From contig JHYZ01000012.1 of NCBI GenBank assembly GCA_000621185.1, positions 62,001 through 126,000 on the forward strand: a DNA stretch of 64,000 nt, written 5' to 3'. A program made the position numbers and the translations under genes. Under the pieces are notes generated by a model that saw only the letters and a program-made list of their open reading frames with translations, searched no databases and was not told where the DNA came from. Positions 26,738 to 35,469 of the stretch are shown here, piece after piece (position 1 is the stretch's first letter; each line of letters opens with the position of its first letter). The DNA comes from Franconibacter pulveris DSM 19144 (lineage in GTDB: Bacteria > Pseudomonadota > Gammaproteobacteria > Enterobacterales > Enterobacteriaceae).

Positions 26738-26822
26738 CCGCCCACAGGCGCGAAGGCCGCGTAAATCGGGCCGCGACCGCTGTCGCGCCGCCGCCCTTCG
26801 TCAAAAATGACGTGTCGAACGC

Positions 26823-27839
26823 TTAACTCACCGCCAGCGCGTCATAGCCCTTCAGGCGATAGTTAATAAAGGAGACCAGCCAGCAGAGGAGAAACAGACC
26901 GACCACGACAAACCCGGCGTCGCCGAGGTTGTCGTTCACCCGCGCCACCCAGGCCCAAAGGCCGCCGGACAGGCCTAATTTATCCATCAGCAACCCCAGC
27001 GCCTCCAGCCCGCCGATAAACAGCGCCGCCACCACCGAGCTGCCGGTTATGGTCATGTTGTAATAGAGCTTGCGCTGCGGCTTGTTGAAGGCCCAGCCAT
27101 ACGCGCCCACCATGACGAAATTATCGAGGGTATCGATAAGCGCCATACCGCTGGTGAAAAGCGCCGGGAAAACCAGAATCGACCACATCGACATGCCATG
27201 GCTGGCGCTGGCGGCCGAGATGCCGAGCACGCCGATTTCCGTTGCGGTATCGAACCCCAGCCCGAAGAGAAAGCCCACCAGATACATATGCCAGCTTTTG
27301 CCCACCAGCCCGAAGGCGGAGCGGAAAAGCCAGCTCATCGCGCCGCCGCTCGCCGCTTCATCGCCTGCCAGCGCTTCACCGCGTTTAAGCTTGCGAAAGC
27401 TTTGCCAGACGCCGCGCAAAATCACGAGGTTCACCAGCGCCATCGCCAGCAGAAACGCGGCGGAAACGGCAGTGCCAATGACGCCGCCCACATCGTGAAA
27501 CCAGGTCAGATCGTCTTTAATGGCGGCGGCCGTGGCGGCGATGGCGATGGAGGCCAGCACCACAATGCTCGAATGGCCGAGCGAGAACCAGGCGCCGACG
27601 CCAAACGGCCGCTGGCCGCGCTGCATCATCTTGCGGGTGACGTTATCAATCGCCGCGATATGGTCAGCGTCCACGGCGTGACGCAACCCGTAGCCCCAGG
27701 CGAGCAGGCTTGCCGCCATCAGCGTCGGGCTGTCGTGAAATGCAAAAAGCGCCCAGCCCCAGGCGGCCAGGTTGGCGAAAATCAGGGCGCTGAACAGCGC
27801 CAGCGCGCGCGGATTATTGCTTAGCAGAGTTCTGTACAT
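26823..27839 (-). CDS. NiCoT-family nickel/cobalt permease (HoxN/NixA-like)
   Basis: A 338-residue inner-membrane permease with about eight helices. The family signature RHAVDADHIAAIDN (HX4DH; H54, D59, H60) and the second signature FLFGLGFDTATEIG are both present. ATG 27839 (MYRTLLSNN) is the real start; the same frame extends upstream for about 97 codons, but that part overlaps hypF and reads as low-complexity Ala/Arg shadow. It starts 17 bases after hypF and sits inside the hydrogenase region, so it most likely imports Ni2+ for HycE maturation. E. coli relies on the NikABCDE ABC importer, so this local permease is a notable addition. Confidence 0.92.
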   Translation of the reverse strand: MYRTLLSNNPRALALFSALIFANLAAWGWALFAFHDSPTLMAASLLAWGYGLRHAVDADHIAAIDNVTRKMMQRGQRPFGVGAWFSLGHSSIVVLASIAIAATAAAIKDDLTWFHDVGGVIGTAVSAAFLLAMALVNLVILRGVWQSFRKLKRGEALAGDEAASGGAMSWLFRSAFGLVGKSWHMYLVGFLFGLGFDTATEIGVLGISAASASHGMSMWSILVFPALFTSGMALIDTLDNFVMVGAYGWAFNKPQRKLYYNMTITGSSVVAALFIGGLEALGLLMDKLGLSGGLWAWVARVNDNLGDAGFVVVGLFLLCWLVSFINYRLKGYDALAVS

Positions 27840-27856
27840 CGAAGCTATCCTGTGGG

Positions 27857-30079
27857 TTAAGAAAACGTGGCGGCGGCGATCGCCGCCTGACCGAACGCTA
27901 TCGCGCCGTCGCCTGCGGGCAGCGCTCGCGGCAGCAGCAGCGTGAAATCGCGCAGATAAAAAGTGAGCCGCTCGCGCAGCAGCCGGTTGTGCAGCACCCC
28001 GCCGCCGCAGGCGATAACGCTCAGGCCCTGCGCCCGCGCGTGGTGGCGGGCAAGCGTCGCCAGCCCCTGCGCCAGCGCGTCGTGAAAGGCCCAGGCGCGC
28101 GCGCAAGCGGGCGCATCGAAGCGCAGCCACTGCGCCCAGAAGGCGGCCATGTCCAGCTCGCCCTCCACCAATGGCAACGTCACCGGATGCGCTACCGCCC
28201 CGCCCCGCGTCGCCAGCGCTTCAAGCAGGCAGGCGGCTTCGCCTTCGTAGCTTTGCGTCTCCCCCACGCAGCCCAGCGCGGCGGCGACCGCATCGAACAG
28301 CCGCCCGCAGGAAGAGGCACGCGGCGAATTCACCTCTCGCGCTACCGCGCGCGCCAGCGGCCGCCAGGGTTTCGCCAGCAGCGCGGCGGCCTCCGGCAGC
28401 GTCTGCCAGCCGGGCACGAACGCGAGAAACTGCGCCAGCAGGTTGCGCCAGGGCTGGCGGGCCGCAAGGTCGCCGCCGGGCAGCGCCACGGCGGGCAGGC
28501 CGCCCAGCCGCTCGCACTGGCGGTAATCCACCCGCAGACACTCCCCGCCCCATAACTGCCCGTTCGCGCCCATGCCGATGCCATCCAGCGCAAGGCCAAT
28601 AACCGGCCCGCCCTCCAGAGGCCAGCGGTGCTCCGCCAGGCAGGCGGCGAGATGGGCGTGGTGATGCAGCACCCGCTGCACGGGCAGCCCCATAGTTTGC
28701 GCCAGTTGCGTGGTGCGATAGCCCGGGTGCGCGTCGGTGACGACCCGCTGCGGGTGAAAGTCATACATGTCGCTCAGGGTGTCGAGCGCCTGACGCCACT
28801 GCGCCTCTACCCCCTCTTCACTCAGGTCGCCCAGGTGCTGGCTCAGCACCGCCTCGCCGCCGCGCGCCAGGCAAAAGGTGTTTTTCAGATCGGCCCCCAG
28901 GCAAAGCATGGGCGGCGCCTCGCGAAAGCCCGGCGGCAGCGCGATGGCGTCCGGCACGAAGCCCCTGGCGCGGCGCAGCACTTCGCCATCGGCGCGCATG
29001 ACCGCGTCATCCATCCGTTGCAGAATGTCGCGGTTATGCAGCAAAAAACCGTCCGCTATCGTCGCCAGCTCGTCCAGCGCCTGTTCATTGGTCAACGCAG
29101 GCGGACGGCCGTTGAGGTTGCCGGAGGTCATCACCAGCGGGCGCGCCAGCGCCTGCATTAACAGATGCTGGAGCGGGTTTGAAGGCAGCATCACCCCCAC
29201 CTCGTTCAACCCCGGGGCGATGGCGCTGCTTAACGCGGGCAACACCTGTTTCTCCACCAGCACGATGGGCGCAGCAGGGGTGGAAAGGCGAGCATGGATA
29301 GCGGGCGTCAGCCCGGCGGCGTCTGGCAGCATGACCGCCAGCGGTTTCGCCGGCCTGCGCTTGCGCGCCCGCAGCCGCGCCACCGCCGCCGGGTTTTGCG
29401 CATCGCAGGCCAGGTGAAAGCCGCCTGTCCCTTTCACCGCGACGATAAGCCCGGCCTGCAGCGCCGCGACGGCCGCCTGCAGCGCCGCTTCTTTCTGCGC
29501 CCTTTCCGCGCCCGCCCGCCAGAAAAGCTGCGGACCACAATGCGGGCAGGCTACCGGCTGGGCGTGAAAGCGCCGGTCAGACGGGTCGGCATACTCGCGG
29601 GCGCACGCCGCGCAAAGCGGAAAATCCGCCATCGCGGTAAGCGGGCGGTCGTAGGGCATGGCGCGGATGATGGTAAGGCGCGGACCGCAGTGGGTGCAGT
29701 TAATAAACGGATAGCGGTAGCGGCGGTTGGCCGGGTCATTCAGCTCGCGCAGGCAGTCGGGACAGGTTGCGGCATCCGGGACGATGTGCGTCTGCATCGC
29801 GCCGCCCGCGCTTTCACGGATGGTGAAGCCCTGCGGCGGCTGCGGCCACTGGAACGCCTGCGCCTGCACGCTGTCAATGCGCGCCAGCGGCGGGCAGTGG
29901 GCGTAAAGCGCGGCGATAAACGCCCCCTCTTTATCCGCCAGACGCACCTCGACGCCAGCGGCGTCGTTGCAGACGTCGCCTGTCAGGTTAAGCTTGTGGG
30001 CCAGTTGCCAGACAAAGGGACGAAATCCCACCCCCTGCACCCTGCCCTGAATACGTAAAACCGTGCCGTTGCTGTTCAT
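27857..30079 (-). CDS. hypF: Hydrogenase maturation carbamoyltransferase HypF
   Basis: HypF uses carbamoyl phosphate and ATP to make the cyanide ligands of the [NiFe] site, passing the carbamoyl group to the HypE C-terminal cysteine. At 740 residues it has the usual domains in order: acylphosphatase (1-90, [18 protein letters not shown]), two Cys4 zinc fingers (CPDCLREL...CTHCGPR and CAACAREY...CPHCGPQ, ~108-185), a YrdC-like domain (~200-370, [13 protein letters not shown]) and a Kae1/TobZ-like C-terminal domain ([32 protein letters not shown]). A hairpin with a T-run lies just before its start, so its expression may depend on readthrough. It is codirectional with the nickel permease gene. 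Confidence 0.96.
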   Translation of the reverse strand: MNSNGTVLRIQGRVQGVGFRPFVWQLAHKLNLTGDVCNDAAGVEVRLADKEGAFIAALYAHCPPLARIDSVQAQAFQWPQPPQGFTIRESAGGAMQTHIVPDAATCPDCLRELNDPANRRYRYPFINCTHCGPRLTIIRAMPYDRPLTAMADFPLCAACAREYADPSDRRFHAQPVACPHCGPQLFWRAGAERAQKEAALQAAVAALQAGLIVAVKGTGGFHLACDAQNPAAVARLRARKRRPAKPLAVMLPDAAGLTPAIHARLSTPAAPIVLVEKQVLPALSSAIAPGLNEVGVMLPSNPLQHLLMQALARPLVMTSGNLNGRPPALTNEQALDELATIADGFLLHNRDILQRMDDAVMRADGEVLRRARGFVPDAIALPPGFREAPPMLCLGADLKNTFCLARGGEAVLSQHLGDLSEEGVEAQWRQALDTLSDMYDFHPQRVVTDAHPGYRTTQLAQTMGLPVQRVLHHHAHLAACLAEHRWPLEGGPVIGLALDGIGMGANGQLWGGECLRVDYRQCERLGGLPAVALPGGDLAARQPWRNLLAQFLAFVPGWQTLPEAAALLAKPWRPLARAVAREVNSPRASSCGRLFDAVAAALGCVGETQSYEGEAACLLEALATRGGAVAHPVTLPLVEGELDMAAFWAQWLRFDAPACARAWAFHDALAQGLATLARHHARAQGLSVIACGGGVLHNRLLRERLTFYLRDFTLLLPRALPAGDGAIAFGQAAIAAATFS

Positions 30080-30088
30080 CTTGTCGTC

Positions 30089-30119
30089 AAAAAAAGGCGC
30101 GGACCAACACGGCCCGCGC
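30089..30119 (-). terminator. Intrinsic terminator between the Cys-type FDH gene and hypF
   Basis: A GC-rich 9-bp stem (GCGCGGGCC / GGTCCGCGC, with one G-T pair) and a five-base loop are followed on the minus strand by seven Ts. The T-run ends only about ten bases before the hypF ATG. It should attenuate transcription from hydN into hypF. Confidence 0.75.
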
Positions 30120-30132
30120 TATCAGGAAACAC

Positions 30133-32283
30133 TTACGCGTCGACGGTCTCCCGCAGGCGGTTTTTCATGCCGCTGTAAGTGGTTTGCACAAAGCTCTCCG
30201 CCTGGCGCTGATCGGCTATCGCCTCGACCTTCACCGCGCAGTATTTGGTCTCCGGCGTGCCGGAGATGGGGTCCAGGTTGTCCTGGGTCAGCTCGTTGCA
30301 GGCGCCTATCCACCACTGGTAGGTCATATAAACCGCGCCCGGGTTGATGCGCTCGTTGACCTCGGCGCGGCTTATTACCCTGCCGCGACGCGAGCTCACC
30401 CACACCAGCTGGCTATCCCGCACGCCGAGCATTTCCGCATCCTGCGGATGCATCTGCACAAAGCCCGGCTCGTCGGCCAGCGTCTGCAACGCCGCGCAGT
30501 TACCGGTCATCGAGCGGCAGGAGTAGTGGCCCACTTCGCGCACCGTACAGAGCACCAGCGGGTAGTCGCTGTCAGGCCGTTCCGCAGGCGCACGCCAGGG
30601 AGCAGCGAACAATTGTCCTTTGCCACTCGGCGTGGCGAACCGGTTGTCATGGTAAAGATAGGGAGTGCCGGGATGATCGAGCGTCGGGCACGGCCACTGC
30701 ACATGGCCCATATCGCCCATTTTTTCGTAAGTGACGCCATAGAAGAGCGGGCACAGTTCGCGCATTTCGTCCCAGATCTGCTGGTTCGAGTCGTAATGCA
30801 TCGGATAGCCCATTTCGCTGGCGATAAGGCTGATGATTTCCCAGTCGCGCTTCACGTCATACTGCGGCTCGACGGCTTTTTCAAAGCGCTGAAAGCCCCG
30901 GTCGGCGCAGGTAAACACGCCGCCATGCTCGCCCCAGGCGGTGGCGGGCAGCAGCACGTCCGCCACTTCGGCGGTTTTGGTCATAAAGATGTCCTGCACC
31001 ACCACGAAATCGAGCGCTGCAAAGCCCTCGCGCACGAGGCCGAGATCCGCTTCCGTCTGCAGCGGATCTTCCCCCATGATGTAATAGGCTTTGACTTTGC
31101 CCTGCAGCGCCAGATGCGGCACCTCGGTAATGCGCACGCCGGTCTGGTCATCCATGGCGGCGGGATCGATACCCCAGGCGCGGGCGAATTTCTCGCGCGC
31201 CTGCGGGTCGGTGACTTTCTGATACCCCGGGAAAAAATCGGGCAGTACGCCCATATCGCACGCGCCCTGCACGTTGTTCTGCCCGCGCACCGGGCCGACG
31301 CCGACATGCTCGCGCCCAAGGTTGCCGGTCAGCAGCGCAAGGCTCGCCAGCCCTTTCACCACGTCAACCGCCTGGCCGAACTGGGTGACGCCCATACCCC
31401 ACATGATGGTGGCGGACGGCGCGGCGGCGTAAGTGCGCATCGCCTGACGAATCTGTTGCGCGCTAAGGCCGGTGAGGTGCGCCACCGCTTCCGGCGCGTA
31501 CGCTTTCACCGCCTCGCGATACGCCTCCAGCCCTTCGGTGTAGCGCGCCACGTACTCTTTGTCGTAAAGCTCCTCTTCCAGCAGCACATAGCCAAAGGCG
31601 TTGACCAGCGCCATGTTGCTGCCGTTTTTCAGTTGCAAATGCTGGTCGGCGATACGTGCGGTCTCGATTTTGCGCGGATCGCAGACAATAATCTTCGCCC
31701 CGTTCTGCTTCGCTTTCAGTACCCGGCGCGCCACGATGGGGTGCGAATCGGCGCAGTTGTAGCCAAACACCAGCAGACATTTGGAGTTTTCGATATCGCT
31801 GATGGCGTTGCTCATCGCGCCGTTGCCAAGCGTCGCCTGCAAGCCCGCCACTGAAGGGCCGTGGCAGACGCGGGCGCAGCAGTCGACGTTATTGGTGTTA
31901 ATCACCGCGCGGGCAAACTTCTGCATCACGTAGTTGGTTTCATTCCCCGTCCCGCGGGAGGAGCCGGTAGTCATAATGGCGCGCGGGCCGTGCTCCGCCT
32001 TAATTTGCGCCAGGCGCTTCGCGGTGTAGCGGATAGCCTCTTCCCAGGAGACAGGTTGCAGCTTGCCGCCTTTTTCATAGCGGATCATCGGCTGGGTCAG
32101 GCGCGGGGTCAGCAACCGGGTATCGTTAAGAAAATCCCAGCCGTAATACCCCTTCAGGCAGAGCTGGTTTTCATTGGTCACGCCCGGCGCGGCTTCAGCG
32201 CGGACGATTTTGTTGCCATCGACGACAAGTTTCAGTTTGCAGCCCGCACCGCAGTACGGACAAACGCTGGTGATTTTTTTCAT
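30133..32283 (-). CDS. Cysteine-type formate dehydrogenase H paralogue
   Basis: A 716-residue FDH-H homologue in which residue 140 is cysteine (TGC at 31864-31866, NVDCCARVCHGPSVAGL) instead of selenocysteine. The N-terminal cluster cysteines (VCPYCGAGCK) and the molybdopterin-binding blocks (TTGSSRGTGNETNYVMQKFARAV; GQNNVQGACDMG; MGEDPLQTEADL; REVGHYSCRSMTGNCAAL) are intact. ATG 32283 was chosen over the longer frame because it gives the family N-terminus (MKKITSV). It lies 34 bases after hydN in the same operon. It probably performs the FHL formate oxidation step without selenium, with lower turnover, as Cys140 substitution in E. coli FDH-H is known to slow the enzyme strongly. The SECIS-like hairpin after the codon is degenerate. 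Confidence 0.93.
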   Translation of the reverse strand: MKKITSVCPYCGAGCKLKLVVDGNKIVRAEAAPGVTNENQLCLKGYYGWDFLNDTRLLTPRLTQPMIRYEKGGKLQPVSWEEAIRYTAKRLAQIKAEHGPRAIMTTGSSRGTGNETNYVMQKFARAVINTNNVDCCARVCHGPSVAGLQATLGNGAMSNAISDIENSKCLLVFGYNCADSHPIVARRVLKAKQNGAKIIVCDPRKIETARIADQHLQLKNGSNMALVNAFGYVLLEEELYDKEYVARYTEGLEAYREAVKAYAPEAVAHLTGLSAQQIRQAMRTYAAAPSATIMWGMGVTQFGQAVDVVKGLASLALLTGNLGREHVGVGPVRGQNNVQGACDMGVLPDFFPGYQKVTDPQAREKFARAWGIDPAAMDDQTGVRITEVPHLALQGKVKAYYIMGEDPLQTEADLGLVREGFAALDFVVVQDIFMTKTAEVADVLLPATAWGEHGGVFTCADRGFQRFEKAVEPQYDVKRDWEIISLIASEMGYPMHYDSNQQIWDEMRELCPLFYGVTYEKMGDMGHVQWPCPTLDHPGTPYLYHDNRFATPSGKGQLFAAPWRAPAERPDSDYPLVLCTVREVGHYSCRSMTGNCAALQTLADEPGFVQMHPQDAEMLGVRDSQLVWVSSRRGRVISRAEVNERINPGAVYMTYQWWIGACNELTQDNLDPISGTPETKYCAVKVEAIADQRQAESFVQTTYSGMKNRLRETVDA

Positions 32284-32317
32284 CAGTAACAGACCTGTTA
32301 AAAGGTGAAAGCGCGGC

Positions 32318-32863
32318 TTAAAAAGCCAGATGGGTAAAGTTGTCCAGCGCGGCGCGGCGGCGACGCTCGGCGCTAAGCTGGGCAAGCTTGTTGCGGTCAA
32401 CGCAGACGATGGCGTTGGTCGGGCAAGCCTGAATGCAGGCGGGTCCCTCTTCGCGGTGGTAGCAAAGGTCGCATTTGTTGGCCTGCGCTTTTTCCGCCAG
32501 CACGTTCAGGCCCGCCCCGCTGTTGCGCACCACCGGGCGAACCACGACTTCCATCGCGCCATAAGGACAGGCGACGACGCAGGTTTTACAACCGATGCAG
32601 CGCTCCTGGTGGACATGGACAAAATCGTCGTCGCGGCTGATGGCGCCGTTCGGGCAGACGTTGGCGCAGGGCGCGTCTTCGCACTGGCGGCACATCGTGG
32701 CGGTAGAAACATTCACGCCTTTAATGACGTGAATGCGCGGCAGGAAGGTTTGCGGCGTCAGCGCGGCGCAGTCCTGTTCCGGCTGATGGGAAACGACGCA
32801 CGCCACCTCGCAGGTGCGGCATCCGATGCATTTACTTGAATCAGCAATGATGAAGCGGTTCAT
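32318..32863 (-). CDS. hydN: Ferredoxin-like electron carrier HydN
   Basis: A 181-residue iron-sulfur protein with four [4Fe-4S] cysteine motifs (CIGCRTCEVAC, CRQCEDAPCANVCP, CIGCKTCVVACPYG, CDLCYHREEGPACIQACP). The sequence is close to E. coli HydN, including NRFIIADSSKCIG, HVIKGVN and RNSGAGLNV. The start at 32863 gives MNRFII; the ATG three bases upstream (MMNRF) is equally possible. HydN is needed for full FDH-H activity and is thought to carry electrons between FDH-H and its partner. It heads the operon hydN-FDH(Cys) and is preceded by a sigma-54 motif. Confidence 0.95.
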   Translation of the reverse strand: MNRFIIADSSKCIGCRTCEVACVVSHQPEQDCAALTPQTFLPRIHVIKGVNVSTATMCRQCEDAPCANVCPNGAISRDDDFVHVHQERCIGCKTCVVACPYGAMEVVVRPVVRNSGAGLNVLAEKAQANKCDLCYHREEGPACIQACPTNAIVCVDRNKLAQLSAERRRRAALDNFTHLAF

Positions 32864-32898
32864 CATAGTCTCCGGCTGTGGGTTAACCCTCACGGGTA

Positions 32899-32915
32899 TT
32901 CACAATCCGTGCCAG
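32899..32915 (-). promoter_or_regulatory. Sigma-54 promoter of hydN
   Basis: On the minus strand TGGCACGGATTGTGA has a perfect -24 element (TGGCACG) but an imperfect -12 element (GTGA instead of TTGC). It lies about 40 bases before hydN. E. coli hydN is also sigma-54/FhlA controlled, which supports the call. Confidence 0.6.
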
Positions 32916-33018
32916 ATTTTATATCGCTGATTTTAAAGTAATTTAATTAAGAGGCGGGTTTGGCGCAACGTGTCATCGACATTAATGACGAAGAAAATGA
33001 CGGCAAGCGGGCAACAAA

Positions 33019-33050
33019 AAAGCGGGTTTCAGTACCCGCTTTGTCTTTTT
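33019..33050. terminator. Bidirectional intrinsic terminator
   Basis: AAAGCGGGT and ACCCGCTTT form a 9-bp stem with a 6-base loop. On the plus strand it is followed by TTTGTCTTTTT and on the minus strand by a run of Ts. It ends the minus-strand small gene at 33061-33282 and insulates the hydN promoter. Confidence 0.8.
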
Positions 33051-33060
33051 TAGCTGAAAT

Positions 33061-33282
33061 TTACGCCCACAACTCCGCTTCTGCCTGGGCGGCTTTCGTT
33101 GCCTTCATCTGCCCCTGCATACGGTAGAAGTTGTAGCGCTCAACAAACCAGGCGGACTGCTCCTTGCTCATATTACCGGTGACGGCGCGAATATCGATGT
33201 GTCGTCCTTGTCCGTTCATACGGGCAAAACTGCTAGCCAGAAAATCAAAATTAGTTAACGAATAGATATCGTGTCTGTTCAT
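33061..33282 (-). CDS. Small hypothetical protein (73 aa)
   Basis: A 73-residue soluble protein (MNRHDIYSLTNFDFLASSF...AELWA). ATG 33282 has GGAGG about eight bases upstream; the frame continues upstream but into repeat-derived sequence. It is rich in aromatic residues and Gln/Ala, has no cysteines or membrane helix, and contains MSKEQSAWFVERYNFYRMQG. It has its own terminator at 33019-33050. Between hydN and hycI it occupies the place taken by ascGFB in E. coli. I do not recognise the family. Confidence 0.7.
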   Translation of the reverse strand: MNRHDIYSLTNFDFLASSFARMNGQGRHIDIRAVTGNMSKEQSAWFVERYNFYRMQGQMKATKAAQAEAELWA

Positions 33283-33479
33283 CAGTTTCTCCCTCCACTT
33301 CTTCAACTGTATACGAAGCGCGCTGCGTCTGGTTTTATTCGGACGATTCCTGGTCAGAAAAGGCAGTTTCGGACACTTCTGCGACACGCGCCATCACACG
33401 GAAGTGTGGACGTGGTGAAAGGGGTGAGTCAGCGAGGCGTGAGATTTAGCGGGTGTTCTCCTTCGGGCCTTTGGGGAGA

Positions 33480-34500
33480 GGGGCGCAGGCGCTGCGTTTC
33501 CCGGGACGGGGTGGCGTTTTATGACACGCATATGTGCGGGCGATGAAGGGTGGCGTTTTATGACATGCATATGTGCGGGCGATGAAAAGTTACGTTCGCC
33601 GGAATGTTGTTTTCATATGTCATCTCTTTTCACGCGAACGTGCCAGGGGGCTCAAAGCCAGCCCTCTGGCAACCCCGGCTCCCGGCGCGCAAAATCGCCC
33701 GCTGAAGCGGGAAACCTCATCTTTTCCTCGCTGGCTTCGGGCCGGGCATGACAGTGCGTCCCTGCCCTGACATGCCCTCGCACCGGGTCCGACCGGTGCG
33801 TCCCGGCCACCGTGAAAAAGCTGAGGCGATTTTGAGGCCGGATTCAAACCCTCCGCTGCGGGATTTTTATTTTGGTTACAGGAGATGCTTCGCTTTAATG
33901 GCATGCAGGAAGTTTTGCAGGGCCAGTCAGCAAAGCGCCACTGCTCTCTGCAATGTAATACGGTCATACCGTCCTTTTTCCTCAACCCGGCCCTCGCCCC
34001 CGAGGGAGAAAACCGGAGAGTGGCGCTGCGCTTGCCCGCCCTCCGAACCACCAAAACGTGTCTTGCCCTACAGCGACACCACCACGACTGTTTTAATCAA
34101 CCTGTCAGCGATGACATTTATCCGGCCTCAAAATCGCCTTCCGGGCTGACAGCTGGCCGGGGCACGCCGGAGGGAACCGGCGTGAGGTCATATCGGTGCA
34201 GGGACAAAAACGCCGGGAGCGTTTTTGAACAACGCAAAGCGTTGGCCCCGAAGGGGCGAGGCCCATGGATGGGCCGAGTAAACACCGTCAGGACCGACCC
34301 GAAGCCAGATGACAGAACGGAAGGTCTGCCCCGAAGGGGTCGATTTTGCGTGCCGGGAGCCGGGATTGTTAAGGGGGCGGCGGCGAGCCCCCTTAACACG
34401 TTCGCGGGAAAAGAGATGACATATGAAAACAAGATTCCGGCGGACGGAACCCTTCACCACCCACATATATTCACATAAGAAAACGCACATAGCGGTTGGC
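33480..34500. repeat. Composite intergenic repeat cluster A
   Basis: The gap between the 73-aa gene and hycI (about 1.3 kb) has no supported gene. It holds two arms of one repeat family in opposite orientation. The forward arm (about 33510-33860) starts TGCATATGTGCGGGCGATGA, passes through a TGTTGTTTTCATATG segment, CGCGAACGTG, GGCTCCCGGCGCGCAAAATC, and ends near GGCGATTTTGAGGCCGGAT. The reverse-complement arm (about 34110-34500) repeats these blocks in inverse order. Part of the first block is duplicated (33511-33590). Short ORFs inside recur in the other clusters and are products of the repeat. Confidence 0.8.
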
Positions 34501-34601
34501 GCTGCGCCAACCCGTCCCGGGAAATTTAACACCTGAGCCGCCAGCCCCCTCACCCCATCCCTCTCCCCAAAGGGGCAACAGAGCAAACCCGGCGGTTGGC
34601 G

Positions 34602-35069
34602 CTACGCCTCCCCGCCGAGGGCAACAAATCCCCCGCTCCCCTGCCAGTCGGCCAGCCGCTGATAAACGTCCTCCACGCTGCGTTTCACCGCCTCGGTCAT
34701 CGGGTAATAAAAGCCGACAATATCAGGCTGAATGCCAATAAAAAGCACCTCGCCCACCGCGTCCTGGAGCTGCTCCACCAGATAGTTGAGCGGCATGTTG
34801 TGGGTCGTCATCATGAACATGTCGGCAATGTCGTTCGGGTCGATAAGCCGGATATCGCCGGGGTTTAGCCCCATGTCGGTGGCGTCGACTATCAACAGCC
34901 GGTCCGGGCGCAGCGCGCGGATGGTGCCAATGTCGTTTTCCGGCGCGCTGCCGCCGTCTATCAGCTGCCAGTTTCCCCGCGGCGCAGCGCGGCATTTCTC
35001 CGCCAGCAGCGGCCCTGCACCGTCGTCGCCCATCATGCTGTTGCCCACGCATAACAAAACGTCAGTCAC
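34602..35069 (-). CDS. hycI: Hydrogenase 3 maturation endopeptidase HycI
   Basis: A 155-residue nickel-dependent protease that removes the C-terminal tail of HycE after nickel insertion. The M52-family signatures are present: LLCVGNSMMGDDGAGPLL with the metal-binding Asp, DATDMGLNPGDIRL, and the later TTHNMPLNYL histidine. Length matches E. coli HycI (156). Its start overlaps the hycH stop by eight bases. It is the last gene of the hyc operon and is followed by repeat cluster A. Confidence 0.96.
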   Translation of the reverse strand: MTDVLLCVGNSMMGDDGAGPLLAEKCRAAPRGNWQLIDGGSAPENDIGTIRALRPDRLLIVDATDMGLNPGDIRLIDPNDIADMFMMTTHNMPLNYLVEQLQDAVGEVLFIGIQPDIVGFYYPMTEAVKRSVEDVYQRLADWQGSGGFVALGGEA

Positions 35070-35469
35070 GATCCCTCCTTACCATGACGTAGACCGCCGG
35101 CTCCTGTTGAATCGCCTGCAACAGGCTCAGCAGTTCACGGCTCCAGGCCTGCTGCGACGCGCTCTGGCGCGGCAGCGCCTCATCAAACGCTGTCGCCAGC
35201 AGCGTCACATGGCTCTGGTCGATAACGATTTCGCCGTAGCGCGGCACGCCTTCCATCTTGCGCCGCGCCTCGCCCGGCTCAAGCGTGCCGATCCACGTCT
35301 GATAATCCGCAAACGGGCAGACCAGCGTCGCTTTCAGGCAGTCGATTACCCCTAAATGGTGGCCAATCGCCAGGCTGTAGTAGATAACCTGCTGCGCCTG
35401 CGGCGGCGTGGCGTCGTTCTCGTCGATAAACTTGCGGCTGAGCCGGCTGAATACCACCTTTTCCGTCAT
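35062..35469 (-). CDS. hycH: Formate hydrogenlyase maturation protein HycH
   Basis: A 135-residue cytosolic protein required for assembly of hydrogenase 3 but not found in the final complex. Conserved HycH stretches include [32 protein letters not shown] and [19 protein letters not shown]. It overlaps hycG by four bases (ATGA) and hycI by eight, so the three are translationally coupled. Confidence 0.95.
   Translation of the reverse strand: MTEKVVFSRLSRKFIDENDATPPQAQQVIYYSLAIGHHLGVIDCLKATLVCPFADYQTWIGTLEPGEARRKMEGVPRYGEIVIDQSHVTLLATAFDEALPRQSASQQAWSRELLSLLQAIQQEPAVYVMVRRDRD

Noticed and set aside
24507..26804. Apparent split or frameshifted formate dehydrogenase (two ORFs separated by a stop)
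   Set aside because: The stop is a single in-frame TGA at the selenocysteine position with an intact SECIS element; reading through gives a full 715-residue FDH-H.
27840..28130. N-terminal extension of the nickel permease frame
   Set aside because: It overlaps hypF, reads as Ala/Arg-rich shadow sequence, and the family start MYRTLL lies at 27839.
30184..31854. 556-codon plus-strand ORF opposite the Cys-type FDH gene
   Set aside because: It is antisense to a strongly conserved enzyme, is rich in His/Arg/Ala as expected for the complement of GC-rich coding DNA, and has no recognisable domain.
33271..34586. Many 60-145 codon ORFs in repeat cluster A (and equivalents in clusters B and C)
   Set aside because: The same peptides appear on both strands of all three clusters because the DNA repeats; they lack consistent starts and ribosome-binding sites.
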